NCBI GenBank assembly: GCA_964554485.1
Contig: CAZKOX010000011.1
Location: forward strand, 1 to 22,309
Source: JBBQBM01 sp964554485
Lineage (GTDB): Bacteria; Patescibacteriota; Saccharimonadia; Saccharimonadales; JAGQMS01
Length of the DNA stretch: 22,309 nt
Reading direction: 5' to 3'
Translations under genes and position numbers: made by a program
Notes under the pieces: model-generated
What the model was told of the DNA's origin: nothing
Databases searched by the model: none
Seen by the model: only the letters and a program-made list of their open reading frames with translations
Shown here: one piece after another, positions 1 through 7,183 of the stretch
Layout: every line of letters begins with the position of its first letter
Numbering within the stretch: the stretch's first letter is position 1

Positions 1-72
1 ACTGTATGTGCAATGATGTCTAAGGACAATGCCGAAAAAGCAGTAGCAGCCGGCGCAAAAAAAGCTTACTAA
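1..72 (+). CDS. C-terminal end of an unidentified protein (partial)
   Basis: Frame 1 is open from the first base and ends at a TAA at 70-72, giving the last 23 residues of a protein that starts outside the window. The tail is rich in Ala and Lys and ends AKKAY. It is too short to assign to a family. A rho-independent terminator lies about 90 bases downstream on the same strand, which fits a real gene end here. The frame could be chance, but the Ala/Lys-rich composition and the terminator favour a gene. Confidence 0.5.
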   Translation, partial: TVCAMMSKDNAEKAVAAGAKKAY

Positions 73-160
73 GCTTCTGCGGGTAAAGAAATCAAAGAAT
101 ACAGCACTCACTTGCTACTATTTCGCATAACTTACGCCTGCGTATCGCACCAAGAAAAAT

Positions 161-184
161 ACCATCCAACCGGGTGGTTTTTTT
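161..184 (+). terminator. Rho-independent terminator
   Basis: ACCATCC (161-167) pairs with GGGTGGT (172-178), with one G-U pair and an AACC loop, and runs directly into a T-tract to 184. An A-rich stretch precedes the stem, so it could also act on the opposite strand. It closes the transcript of the gene ending at 72. Confidence 0.75.
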
Positions 185-233
185 CTGGGTTAGGAAGTAG
201 TCTATATAACATATTGAAATAGATGAGGCATAT

Positions 234-650
234 ATGGGCATAATTAGCTGGGAGCCGGACGTTGAATATTATGAGATAGACGAAGCGCCAAACCCGATTG
301 TGGTCGCGCAACCTTATATTGAGCTACCTTTTAGTCAGTTGGCCATACAAGATAGCATAGTAAGATACTCTTCGACAGAAAGAAGATCGGTCAGTATGCG
401 AGTTCTTGGGTTTTCTGCGACCAATCCGATCGTACAGGCTGTTATTAGTCTATCCGGTGGATCTGAGAAAGTTCGAAAAGGTGAATTAGTTGGTTGTCGG
501 CATCCGGATGATCTGGATATTGTTCAGGGTGTCTTAAGAACCTACCATGTACCCGTGCTTCGTGAGATTGGCAGAACCTCTGGAGTGGGGTTATTGCCAA
601 TGCCGACCAAAAAGTTGCGCGTAACTCTACCATCAAGAAAATTGCGCTGA
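234..650 (+). CDS. Hypothetical protein, 138 aa
   Basis: I do not recognise this protein. It is soluble-looking, with no signal peptide or membrane segment. The first ~30 residues are acidic (WEPDVEYYEIDEAPNP). A middle part contains a short GELVGCRHPDD stretch, and the C-terminus is basic (PTKKLRVTLPSRKLR). The start is supported by GAGG at 225-228, five bases before the ATG. A TATAAC about 25 bases upstream could be the -10. It stands alone between the terminator at 161-184 and the leaderless-type promoter at 720-748, so it is probably monocistronic. Codon use matches the AT-rich neighbours. Confidence 0.6.
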   Translation: MGIISWEPDVEYYEIDEAPNPIVVAQPYIELPFSQLAIQDSIVRYSSTERRSVSMRVLGFSATNPIVQAVISLSGGSEKVRKGELVGCRHPDDLDIVQGVLRTYHVPVLREIGRTSGVGLLPMPTKKLRVTLPSRKLR

Positions 651-719
651 TTTGCAGAGTGAACCACGACCTGGCATATGAGCGCACCCATGAAACATTA
701 TGAGATTGTTATTATAGAT

Positions 720-748
720 TTGTAGTAAAAGCATAAGCAATTTATAAT
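720..748 (+). promoter_or_regulatory. Promoter for a probable leaderless mRNA (gene at 755)
   Basis: TTGTAG (720-725), a 17-base spacer and a perfect TATAAT (743-748). Only six bases (CTCTTA) separate the -10 from the ATG at 755, so transcription should start at or next to the start codon, leaving no room for a Shine-Dalgarno site. Confidence 0.7.
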
Positions 749-754
749 CTCTTA

Positions 755-1537
755 ATGATTAAAAAACAAAACGGGTTTGCTCACATTGCTCTTATACTAG
801 CGGTTCTAATAGTGTTCGCAGTCGGAGGTGCAGGCTACTATGTTTTTTCTAGAAACTCAGATAAATCTGGCGGCACAGAATCTACAAAAGACGAAGAATC
901 CACTAGTTCTGGTCCTAAGATAAAGCATCTTGGAGTAAATCTTGACTATTACGACCCGGCGACCAATAAAGCTGGCGACTTTGAATTTACTAAAGAACAT
1001 TTTGACGCTGGTTTTCAGCTATTGTTTATGGACTATGGTTTTGTCGTTCCGGCAAATTCTGTAGGCCCTGAAAAAAGTAATCCTCAGCCAACATTTATAC
1101 TTCCGCTAGGCAGTAAGGTTTATTCATTAGTAGACGGCGAAGTATATGACGTACCGAAGCTCTACAGCGACGACTATAGCGTGATGGTGCAGGCTGAGGG
1201 CAGTGATTTGATATTTGAAACTGAGCACGTCATTAATGTAAAGGTCGCTAAGGGCGATAAGGTAAAAGCCGGTCAAGAGATTGCTGAGGTTAGCGATTAT
1301 GATTCTCATGGCTGGGCGGGTCTTGGTCTGGTAGAGATAGGTATATTAAAAGGCGGGAACCCGCCGTCGCATGTTTGTCCGTTTGACTATCTAGATGAAT
1401 CTATTAAAGACGAAACAATCAAGAAGATAAACGCACTCAAGAAATCTTGGGAAGAATATCGTGGCGACACAAGTTTGTACGACGAGGCTAGCGAAGTAAC
1501 TCCTGGCTGCCTAACCGCAGAACCAATAGAAGGCTAG
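755..1537 (+). CDS. Membrane-anchored protein with M23/lipoyl-like domain
   Basis: 260 aa. The N-terminus is KKQNGF followed by a hydrophobic helix (about residues 8-30), which resembles a type IV pilin-type leader or an uncleaved anchor. A Ser/Thr/Glu-rich linker follows (about 34-52). The rest is predicted to be outside the membrane. About residues 110-180 resemble the beta-rich core shared by M23 peptidases and biotinyl/lipoyl domains (ILPLGSKVYSLVDGEV, then GDKVKAGQEIAEV). The HxxxD and HxH zinc ligands of active M23 enzymes are not evident, so a non-catalytic cell-wall-binding or structural role is more likely than hydrolysis. There are two cysteines in the C-terminal part (HVCPF and PGCLT), which could form a disulfide. 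It is expressed from its own leaderless-type promoter. Confidence 0.7.
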   Translation: MIKKQNGFAHIALILAVLIVFAVGGAGYYVFSRNSDKSGGTESTKDEESTSSGPKIKHLGVNLDYYDPATNKAGDFEFTKEHFDAGFQLLFMDYGFVVPANSVGPEKSNPQPTFILPLGSKVYSLVDGEVYDVPKLYSDDYSVMVQAEGSDLIFETEHVINVKVAKGDKVKAGQEIAEVSDYDSHGWAGLGLVEIGILKGGNPPSHVCPFDYLDESIKDETIKKINALKKSWEEYRGDTSLYDEASEVTPGCLTAEPIEG

Positions 1538-1605
1538 TGTACTTAACTGCATAAGTCACGACCAAAAAACTACAAAAATAAGAAACATAACAGATTAAGA
1601 AATTC

Positions 1606-1679
1606 TGGAGGCGCCTACCGGGTTCGAACCGGTGTGTCAGCTTTTGCAGAGCTGTGCCTAACCACTCGGCCAAGGCGCC
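1606..1679 (-). tRNA. tRNA-Cys(GCA)
   Basis: Read on the minus strand, acceptor GGCGCCT pairs with AGGCGCC. The anticodon stem is CAGCT/AGCTG with loop CTGCAAA, giving anticodon GCA. The T-arm is ACCGG-TTCGAAC-CCGGT. The discriminator is U73, the known Cys identity base, and CCA is encoded (1606-1608). No clear -10 lies close to the 5' end; the nearest candidate, TAGAAT, is about 33 bases upstream. Transcription may therefore come partly from the overlapping HNH gene. Confidence 0.97.
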
Positions 1680-2121
1680 ACTTATGTGAATTCTGTTGCT
1701 CTGCAGTTACTATTCTATGACAGTTTGCGCATAATATTCTGCATTTTTGTACTTCTTCCATAATTACGTCCCAAGCCCATCCGTTATTTAACCCCCTTGA
1801 TATGCTAAATTTCTTTTTACTCGGTTCAATATGATCAAAATCTAGAACCCTAATATCACTTATGCCGCAACTTTCACAAGATTTATCAGCTAAATAAGCT
1901 GCCATTTTTTCATGTCGATCCTTTTTTTGAACTGCTTTTCGTACTCTTGCACGGGTTCTATATGAATCGCCATATTTTGCATAATGCTCAGCCATAAAGC
2001 TTTCTCGCTTTTCCTTATAACAATCTTTGCATTGGGAATGAAGTCTATTGGCTTGTCTGTCTCTAAAATAATAACCTGACAGTGGTTTTACTAAACTACA
2101 TACAGTGCAACGCTTTTCCAT
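1615..2121 (-). CDS. HNH endonuclease running into tRNA-Cys
   Basis: 168 aa from the ATG at 2121. The N-terminus has a treble-clef/zinc-ribbon pattern with C5xxC8 and C31xxC34. The C-terminal half is an HNH nuclease domain with C82xxC85, DFDHI (D96-H97) and C131xxC134-H135. This layout is typical of phage and free-standing homing HNH nucleases. The longer frame opening at 2160 adds 13 unsupported residues. The ATG at 2121 is preferred because TGTTACAAT ends six bases before it. The last 21 codons lie inside the tRNA-Cys gene, with the TAG formed by T-arm and acceptor bases, so the natural C-terminus was probably lost or remodelled when the gene came to lie against the tRNA. The likely role is a selfish DNA nuclease targeting a tRNA-adjacent site; its activity cannot be judged from sequence. 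Confidence 0.8.
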   Translation of the reverse strand: MEKRCTVCSLVKPLSGYYFRDRQANRLHSQCKDCYKEKRESFMAEHYAKYGDSYRTRARVRKAVQKKDRHEKMAAYLADKSCESCGISDIRVLDFDHIEPSKKKFSISRGLNNGWAWDVIMEEVQKCRILCANCHRIVTAEQQNSHKWRLGRVVRHSSAKADTPVRTR

Positions 2122-2127
2122 ATTTAG

Positions 2128-2136
2128 ATTGTAACA
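2128..2136 (-). promoter_or_regulatory. Extended -10 for the HNH gene (leaderless)
   Basis: On the minus strand TGT-TACAAT (2136-2128) is an extended -10. It is followed by six bases (CTAAAT) and the ATG at 2121. No convincing -35 is seen, as expected for an extended -10 promoter. Confidence 0.5.
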
Positions 2137-2152
2137 TGAGTTTTGCAGTTCG

Positions 2153-2181
2153 TTCACCAAACTAATGATATCTTGTATAAT
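2153..2181 (+). promoter_or_regulatory. Promoter of tRNA-Leu
   Basis: TTCACC (2153-2158), a 17-base spacer and a perfect TATAAT (2176-2181). The tRNA starts 16 bases after the -10. The element sits beside the divergent HNH gene, so the two transcripts start back to back. Confidence 0.7.
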
Positions 2182-2196
2182 AGTTTAGTTGATCTT

Positions 2197-2282
2197 GGGC
2201 GAGTGGCGGAATTGGTATACGCGAGGGACTTAAAATCCCTTGACCAAAAGTCTTGTGGGTTCAAGTCCCACCTCGCCCACCA
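2197..2282 (+). tRNA. tRNA-Leu(TAA)
   Basis: Class II tRNA with a long variable arm. Acceptor GGGCGAG pairs with CTCGCCC. Anticodon stem AGGGA/TCCCT holds loop CTTAAAA, giving anticodon TAA. The T-arm is GTGGG-TTCAAGT-CCCAC. The discriminator is A73, the Leu identity base, and CCA is encoded. Confidence 0.97.
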
Positions 2283-2283
2283 C

Positions 2284-2317
2284 ATTAAAACGTCTTCCGA
2301 ACGGAAGTCGTTTTAAT
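2284..2317 (+). terminator. Terminator of tRNA-Leu
   Basis: ATTAAAACG and CTTCC on the left pair with GGAAG and CGTTTTAAT on the right, with a T-T mismatch between the two helices and a GAAC loop. The 3' arm supplies the T-rich end. It separates the tRNA from the lemA promoter 10 bases further on. Confidence 0.7.
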
Positions 2318-2325
2318 TTCTAAGG

Positions 2326-2353
2326 TGGTATAATAAAGGTACAAATAAGGGGG
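2326..2353 (+). promoter_or_regulatory. Extended -10 promoter and Shine-Dalgarno for the lemA operon
   Basis: TGG-TATAAT (2326-2334) is a consensus extended -10 with no matching -35. AAGGGGG (2347-2353) is a strong Shine-Dalgarno site six bases before the lemA ATG. Transcription should start near 2341. Confidence 0.75.
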
Positions 2354-2359
2354 TTTTAA

Positions 2360-2917
2360 ATGACTGTTTTATTTATCATATTAGGCATAGTTGTTTTTGC
2401 CGCTTTCTGGCTAGTGCTTTTATATAACGGTTTGATTCGAAGTAAATTACGAGTCGATGAGGCTTGGAGCGATATTACTGTTCAGCTAAAACGTCGAGTA
2501 GATCTCATTCCGAATCTAGTTGAAACTGTAAAAGGTTACGCTAAACATGAAAAAGGTGTTTTTGAAGAAGTTACTAAAGCCCGTTCAGCAATGATGGGAG
2601 CAAAAACTGTCGACGAAACCGCCAAGGCCGATAACATGATGCAGGGTGCATTAAAAAGCCTTTTTGCAGTCGCCGAGGCTTATCCTGACTTAAAAGCCAA
2701 TGACAACTTCAAGCACCTGCAAGAAGAATTGGTCGACACTGAAGACAAAGTCCAGGCATCAAGACGCTTTTACAATGCTAACGTTCGTGACTTTAATGCC
2801 AAGATTTTGGTCTTCCCAAATACCTTGTTTGTTGGCATGCTTGGGTTTAAATCTCGAGAATTCTTTGAAGTTGAAGATCGTGCCGCTATTGAAGAACCGG
2901 TTAGCGTAAAGTTCTAA
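2360..2917 (+). CDS. lemA: LemA family membrane protein
   Basis: 185 aa, the usual LemA length. One N-terminal membrane helix (about residues 3-22) is followed by a helical, inward-facing domain. The family signature is clear: YNGLIRSKLRVDEAWSDITV, then LKRRVDLIPNLVETVKGYAKHE, and near the end RRFYNANVRDFNAKILVFPN. LemA proteins are widespread and of unsettled biochemical role. They often sit with membrane proteases or TPM-domain proteins and are linked to envelope stress. Here it is the first gene of a unit that contains an HtpX-like M48 protease two genes downstream, a pairing known from other bacteria. The start is fixed by the strong Shine-Dalgarno site at 2347-2353. Confidence 0.95.
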   Translation: MTVLFIILGIVVFAAFWLVLLYNGLIRSKLRVDEAWSDITVQLKRRVDLIPNLVETVKGYAKHEKGVFEEVTKARSAMMGAKTVDETAKADNMMQGALKSLFAVAEAYPDLKANDNFKHLQEELVDTEDKVQASRRFYNANVRDFNAKILVFPNTLFVGMLGFKSREFFEVEDRAAIEEPVSVKF

Positions 2918-2924
2918 GAATTGT

Positions 2925-3287
2925 ATGTCTGAGCAACTTGCTGTTGGCGAAAAACTTACATTCGCTCCATTTGATGAATTGGTCGCGGCACTTAAGGACC
3001 GCGGCTTTGTTGACGTAACAGTCATGAGACATTGGCACTATCGGGTTGGACTTGTTGAAACGAGCCAGTTGCCGATAATTTCCGTAGGTAGCTTACAAAA
3101 AAGAGACGGAGAAGATGTTGTACTCCCGATGTATGAATATTCAGTTAATGAGGATGGGTCAGATCTGCTAGTAGAAAAAACATTTGGAACGCCTGAGAAT
3201 TATTGTCCTCTCGAATATAAAGATGCAGTGCAATTGTTTAGGGGAGTTTCATACACAGGAAGATTTATAGTAAACGGAGTGGTGTAA
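2925..3287 (+). CDS. Hypothetical protein, 120 aa, between lemA and htpX
   Basis: I do not recognise this protein. It is soluble, without signal or membrane segments, and has an alternating charged/hydrophobic pattern suggesting an alpha/beta fold. Notable stretches are FDELVAALKDRGFVDVTVMRHWHYRV and the C-terminal FRGVSYTGRFIVNGVV. It starts seven bases after lemA and its TAA overlaps the htpX ATG by one base (TAATG), so it is translated as part of this operon. A role with LemA or the M48 protease is plausible from position only. No clear Shine-Dalgarno site precedes it, so it probably depends on coupling to lemA. Confidence 0.75.
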   Translation: MSEQLAVGEKLTFAPFDELVAALKDRGFVDVTVMRHWHYRVGLVETSQLPIISVGSLQKRDGEDVVLPMYEYSVNEDGSDLLVEKTFGTPENYCPLEYKDAVQLFRGVSYTGRFIVNGVV

Positions 3288-4171
3288 TGTACGGGGCGGT
3301 TACTGCAAACAAGAGAAAAACTGCATTAATAATGACGGTTTTTTTTGCATTTGTAGGCGGCTTAGCTTTATTGATTGGTGGTATGTACGAAGATTATTCG
3401 ATTACTTTAATGGTTCTAGTTTTTGCTATTTTTTATGCGCTATGGGGATATTTTGGCTCAGCAAAATTGGCGCTGGTTATGAACGGAGCTCACCAAATAG
3501 TTAAAAAAGATAATCCAAGACTTTGGCGAACAGTAGAGAATTTATGTATTACAACTGGGCTGCCAATGCCGAAGGTTTACATTATTGACGATAAAGGACT
3601 AAATGCTTTTGCGACTGGCCGCGACCCCGACCATTCTAGTGTCGCCGTAACTTCCGGTCTACTGGACGCGCTTAGTGATTCCGAGCTTGAAGGCGTGTTA
3701 GCTCACGAGCTTGGACATATTAAAAATTATGACATTCGGGTAAGTATGGTGGCCTTTGCTCTAGTGACGGTAGTTAGTTTGCTGTGCGATTTTTTTCTAC
3801 GAATGAGCTTTTGGGGAGGTGGCGATAAAGATGATAATAGTCCTGCGGGAAATTATTTAGCGGTTCTTGGAATCGTGGCTTTGATACTATCGCCAATCGT
3901 AGCTAGTCTTCTTCAGCTGGCAATTAGTCGAAAGCGTGAATATCTTGCCGATGCGACCGGCGCATTAACGACACGTTATCCAGAAGGACTGGCTAGCGCT
4001 TTAGAAAAAATTAAACTTCACGGTTCAAGTTTGAGTCGTCAAAATACATCTACCGCACATTTGTTTATCGCTAACCCTCTGAGGAGTAAATCGATCGCTA
4101 GTTTGTTTAGTACTCATCCTCCAATCGAAGATCGTATTAGAATATTAAAAGCCATGGATAAGAAAGTATGA
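3287..4171 (+). CDS. htpX: M48 family membrane metalloprotease, HtpX-like
   Basis: 294 aa, the normal size for HtpX. Two N-terminal membrane helices (about 13-32 and 40-57) precede the catalytic domain. The zinc site is complete: HELGH at 140-144 (His140, His144, catalytic Glu141) and the third ligand Glu218 in REYLAD (217-222). A further hydrophobic pair lies at about 152-172 and 190-213. The C-terminal THPPIEDRI is the family's conserved tail. HtpX is a zinc endoprotease of the cytoplasmic membrane that degrades misfolded membrane proteins. The start codon overlaps the preceding stop and its own stop overlaps the next gene by four bases, so it is tightly coupled in the lemA unit. Confidence 0.93.
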   Translation: MYGAVTANKRKTALIMTVFFAFVGGLALLIGGMYEDYSITLMVLVFAIFYALWGYFGSAKLALVMNGAHQIVKKDNPRLWRTVENLCITTGLPMPKVYIIDDKGLNAFATGRDPDHSSVAVTSGLLDALSDSELEGVLAHELGHIKNYDIRVSMVAFALVTVVSLLCDFFLRMSFWGGGDKDDNSPAGNYLAVLGIVALILSPIVASLLQLAISRKREYLADATGALTTRYPEGLASALEKIKLHGSSLSRQNTSTAHLFIANPLRSKSIASLFSTHPPIEDRIRILKAMDKKV

Positions 4172-5142
4172 AAAAACTAAAACTAAAAAGATCAAAACCA
4201 ATTCAAAAACGCAGAACGGTAGGAGGGGTAAGAAAGAAACAATTGCCGAAGTACCAGAGCTTTAAGTTACAGAAAAAAATAAAGATAAAAAACTATAAGC
4301 CACTTCCGTCTGCTTGGAGTCTTTGGAGAAGTTCGCTGGCCTTATTTTGGAAAAACAAGCGAACGATTAGTCAATTTTTAATGGTTTATGTAATTTTATA
4401 TATAATTTTTGTCCGCGGTTTAAGTGGCGGTATCAATTTAAGTGAGATACGAGACGCCTTAAGAGAGGAAGGCTCGACAACAGGATTATTGACGGGCGCG
4501 ACTCTTTTTGGTGTTTTGGTTTCTAATATCGGAACAACAACCAGTGAAACAGCTTCATTCTATCAAGGAACACTTTTGATAATAGGATCGCTCGCTTTTA
4601 TTTGGTTACTTAGGCAGTTATCTGGCGCGAAGTCTGTAAAACTTAGAATTCGTGATGCTTTTTATCGGGGGATGCAACCACTCATTCCTTTTATTCTTGT
4701 TTTACTAGTTATAGCATTGGAGTTTGTACCGCTAAGCATTGGAGGATTTATCTTAAACATTGTTCTTGCTAATAGTCTTGCAGGTGGTGGCGAGCTGTTT
4801 GGAATATATATAATCTGCATGCTTCTGGCGATTCTGTCACTTTATCTTGTTAGCGGGTCGGTTGCGGCGCTATATATCGTAACTTTGCCAGATATGGAAC
4901 CGGTTCGGGCAATCCGTGCTTCGCATCAAGTACTGATGATGCATCGCTGGTCGGTAATTCGCAAACTAGTTTTACTGATGATGTTTTTATTGATTGTCGG
5001 GATGTTGATTTTTACGCCTCTGCTTCTTGTTATTCCTTCGTCTTGGATTTGGATAAATGAATATATATTTTTGGCTGGCGGCTTAGCTGGTTTCGCCATT
5101 TTTCATATTTATATGTATAACTTATATAAAAGCTTATTATGA
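4168..5142 (+). CDS. Polytopic membrane protein with highly basic N-terminus
   Basis: 324 aa, family not recognised. Residues 1-45 carry 19 Lys/Arg and read as a disordered cytoplasmic tail. About six membrane helices follow, centred near residues 75, 143, 180, 215, 275 and 305. They are joined by the amphipathic stretches IRDAFYRGMQPLIP and DMEPVRAIRASHQVLMMHRWSVIRK. The arrangement of a helix bundle with a conserved 'raIr.S...l..hrW' loop resembles poorly characterised bacterial integral membrane families of the DUF975/YciC kind, but I cannot assign it. ATGA overlaps couple it to htpX upstream and to ligA downstream. The basic tail could contact nucleic acid or anionic lipid; that is a guess. 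Confidence 0.75.
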   Translation: MKKLKLKRSKPIQKRRTVGGVRKKQLPKYQSFKLQKKIKIKNYKPLPSAWSLWRSSLALFWKNKRTISQFLMVYVILYIIFVRGLSGGINLSEIRDALREEGSTTGLLTGATLFGVLVSNIGTTTSETASFYQGTLLIIGSLAFIWLLRQLSGAKSVKLRIRDAFYRGMQPLIPFILVLLVIALEFVPLSIGGFILNIVLANSLAGGGELFGIYIICMLLAILSLYLVSGSVAALYIVTLPDMEPVRAIRASHQVLMMHRWSVIRKLVLLMMFLLIVGMLIFTPLLLVIPSSWIWINEYIFLAGGLAGFAIFHIYMYNLYKSLL

Positions 5143-7148
5143 ATTCCCGTATCGAAGAACTAAAAAAGCTCATCAACAAATATTCGTATGAATATCATTC
5201 ACTCGATAAGCCATCGGTTAGCGATGCTGTATATGATGGTTTGTTTGCTGAGCTTAAACAGCTGGAAGCTAAAAACCCAGAACTAATTACTCCTGATAGT
5301 CCGACTCAACGTGTCGGCAGTGAACTACTAGATTCGTTTGTAAAAGTTCAGCACTCAAGTCGGATGCTTAGTTTGAACGATGTCTTTGACAAAGAAGAGG
5401 TGCAGGCTTGGGTGAAGCGCATTGACAAACTTTTGCCTGGTCGAAGACACGAATATTTTGCAGACATTAAGATGGACGGCTTGGCTTGTGCGTTGGTTTA
5501 TCAAGACGGGGTTCTCAAACAAGCAATAACTCGCGGTGATAGTTTTGTGGGTGAGGACGTAACCGCCAACGTAAGAACAATCTCTAGTGTTCCACTTAAG
5601 CTTTATGCATCAGGCGACGAAAAATCGGAGAGTCTTCTAAAAGGTCGAACTGAAGTTCGGGGCGAAATAATAATCTACAAAAAAGACTTTGAAAAATTAA
5701 ATAAAGAAAGAGAATCTGAAGGTCTACCAGAATATGCTAACCCACGCAATCTTGCAGCAGGTACTATTCGACAGCTTGATTCAAAATTGGTTGCGGCCAG
5801 GCCGTTACGTTTTCGAGCGTATGATTTGATAAGAAATGATGAGGACGAAATACCAACACACCTTGATGCTTACAGGCTGCTACGATCGATAGGAGTCATG
5901 GCCAATGAACAAGCAACTGTTTTTGATTCTTTAGCTGGCGTAATGGAATTTGTCGAACAGTGGGACGAAAAACGTCAGGAGCTACCTTTTATGACGGACG
6001 GGTTAGTTATAAAAGTAAATAACAGAAAGTTGTATAAAGAGCTTGGAGTAGTTGGAAAGCATCCACGAGGCGCGGTGGCTTATAAATATGCAGCAGAAGA
6101 AGCTACAACGGTTCTTAAAGATATTGTTATTAGTATTGGGCGAACTGGTGCAGCGACGCCGGTTGGGGTTTTTGACCCAGTTTCGATCGCCGGCACAACC
6201 GTGCAGCACGCTAGTTTGCACAATGCCGACGAAATCGCTCGTAAAGACATTCGAGTTGGCGACACGGTCGTTATTTATAAAGCCGGTGATATTATTCCGC
6301 AAGTTGAAAGGGTGATTCTTGATCTTCGACCAAAAACTGCTGCTAAATTTGAATACGAAAAAGAGCTAGCTCGACAGTATCCTGAACTTCAATTCGAACG
6401 ACCGGAAGGCGAGGCCGTTTATCGAGTTAAAGGCGTCACTGGTCCGATCTTGCTAAAAAAAGGTTTGGAACATTTTGCTTCAAAGGGCGCACTAGACATT
6501 GATGGCATGGGTGAGAAAAACGTGGCAGCGCTAGTTGACGCCAAGCTTGTGTATGATCTGGCAGATATTTATAAGCTAACCAAAGACCAAATCTTAAGTC
6601 TTGAGCGATTTGCTGACCTTTCAGCAGAGAACTTAGTTTGTGCCATTGCTGATAAAAAAATAGTACCGCTTGCACGCTTTATTTATGGTCTTGGCATACG
6701 ACATGTTGGCGAACAAACCTCGATTGATTTGGCGGAGCGATTTAAAACACTTAACATGTTAAGTGTTGCGACGTTAGATGAATTAAGAGATGTGAATGGA
6801 GTTGGAGAAATCGTGGCTGAATCGATTCTGGCATGGTTTGCAGATACGGATAATGAAAAGTTGTTGAAAAAATTTGAGGATCTTGGTGTTAAGCAGACAT
6901 TTAAGTCAGCCGCCAAAGGCAAACTTGGTGGTAAAAGTTTTGTAATAACTGGGACGCTAGAACACATGAGCCGCGATCTTGCCGCCGACAAAATACGTGC
7001 TTTGGGTGGTACTTTTCAAACATCTGTAGCCAAGGGAACAACCTACTTAGTAATGGGTCAAAAAGCCGGCCAAAGCAAAGCCGAAAAAGCTCGCGCACTT
7101 GGTACGGAAGTCATCGACGAAAAAAAACTACTAAAGATTTTATCGTAG
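5139..7148 (+). CDS. ligA: NAD+-dependent DNA ligase lacking zinc-finger cysteines
   Basis: 669 aa, full length for LigA. The domain order is standard: Ia domain for NAD+ (1-70), nucleotidyltransferase with adenylated Lys in KMDG (Lys111), RGE at 174-176 and DGLVIKV (287-293), OB fold around 320-395, HhH domain (about 450-580) and C-terminal BRCT (about 595-669, GGKSFVITGTL). It seals nicks during replication and repair using NAD+. The striking feature is the segment between OB and HhH (about 403-440). The family has a Cys4 zinc finger there, but this protein has none: the only cysteines in the whole protein are Cys117 and Cys501. The flanks (EGEAVYR, LEHFAS, LDIDGMGEK) align well, so this is a loss of zinc binding rather than a deletion of the domain. 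It is the last gene of the lemA operon. Confidence 0.96.
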   Translation: MNSRIEELKKLINKYSYEYHSLDKPSVSDAVYDGLFAELKQLEAKNPELITPDSPTQRVGSELLDSFVKVQHSSRMLSLNDVFDKEEVQAWVKRIDKLLPGRRHEYFADIKMDGLACALVYQDGVLKQAITRGDSFVGEDVTANVRTISSVPLKLYASGDEKSESLLKGRTEVRGEIIIYKKDFEKLNKERESEGLPEYANPRNLAAGTIRQLDSKLVAARPLRFRAYDLIRNDEDEIPTHLDAYRLLRSIGVMANEQATVFDSLAGVMEFVEQWDEKRQELPFMTDGLVIKVNNRKLYKELGVVGKHPRGAVAYKYAAEEATTVLKDIVISIGRTGAATPVGVFDPVSIAGTTVQHASLHNADEIARKDIRVGDTVVIYKAGDIIPQVERVILDLRPKTAAKFEYEKELARQYPELQFERPEGEAVYRVKGVTGPILLKKGLEHFASKGALDIDGMGEKNVAALVDAKLVYDLADIYKLTKDQILSLERFADLSAENLVCAIADKKIVPLARFIYGLGIRHVGEQTSIDLAERFKTLNMLSVATLDELRDVNGVGEIVAESILAWFADTDNEKLLKKFEDLGVKQTFKSAAKGKLGGKSFVITGTLEHMSRDLAADKIRALGGTFQTSVAKGTTYLVMGQKAGQSKAEKARALGTEVIDEKKLLKILS

Positions 7149-7177
7149 TTGACTTTTTACAAGCATAAGCGTGTAAT
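7149..7177 (+). promoter_or_regulatory. Promoter of the structured RNA
   Basis: TTGACT (7149-7154), a 17-base spacer and TGTAAT (7172-7177). The -35 begins on the base after the ligA stop codon. Transcription should start near 7184. Confidence 0.7.
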
Positions 7178-7183
7178 ATAACC

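Noticed and set aside
2122..2160. Longer N-terminus of the HNH protein (13 residues)
   Set aside because: The segment overlaps the predicted promoter and adds no family-like residues.
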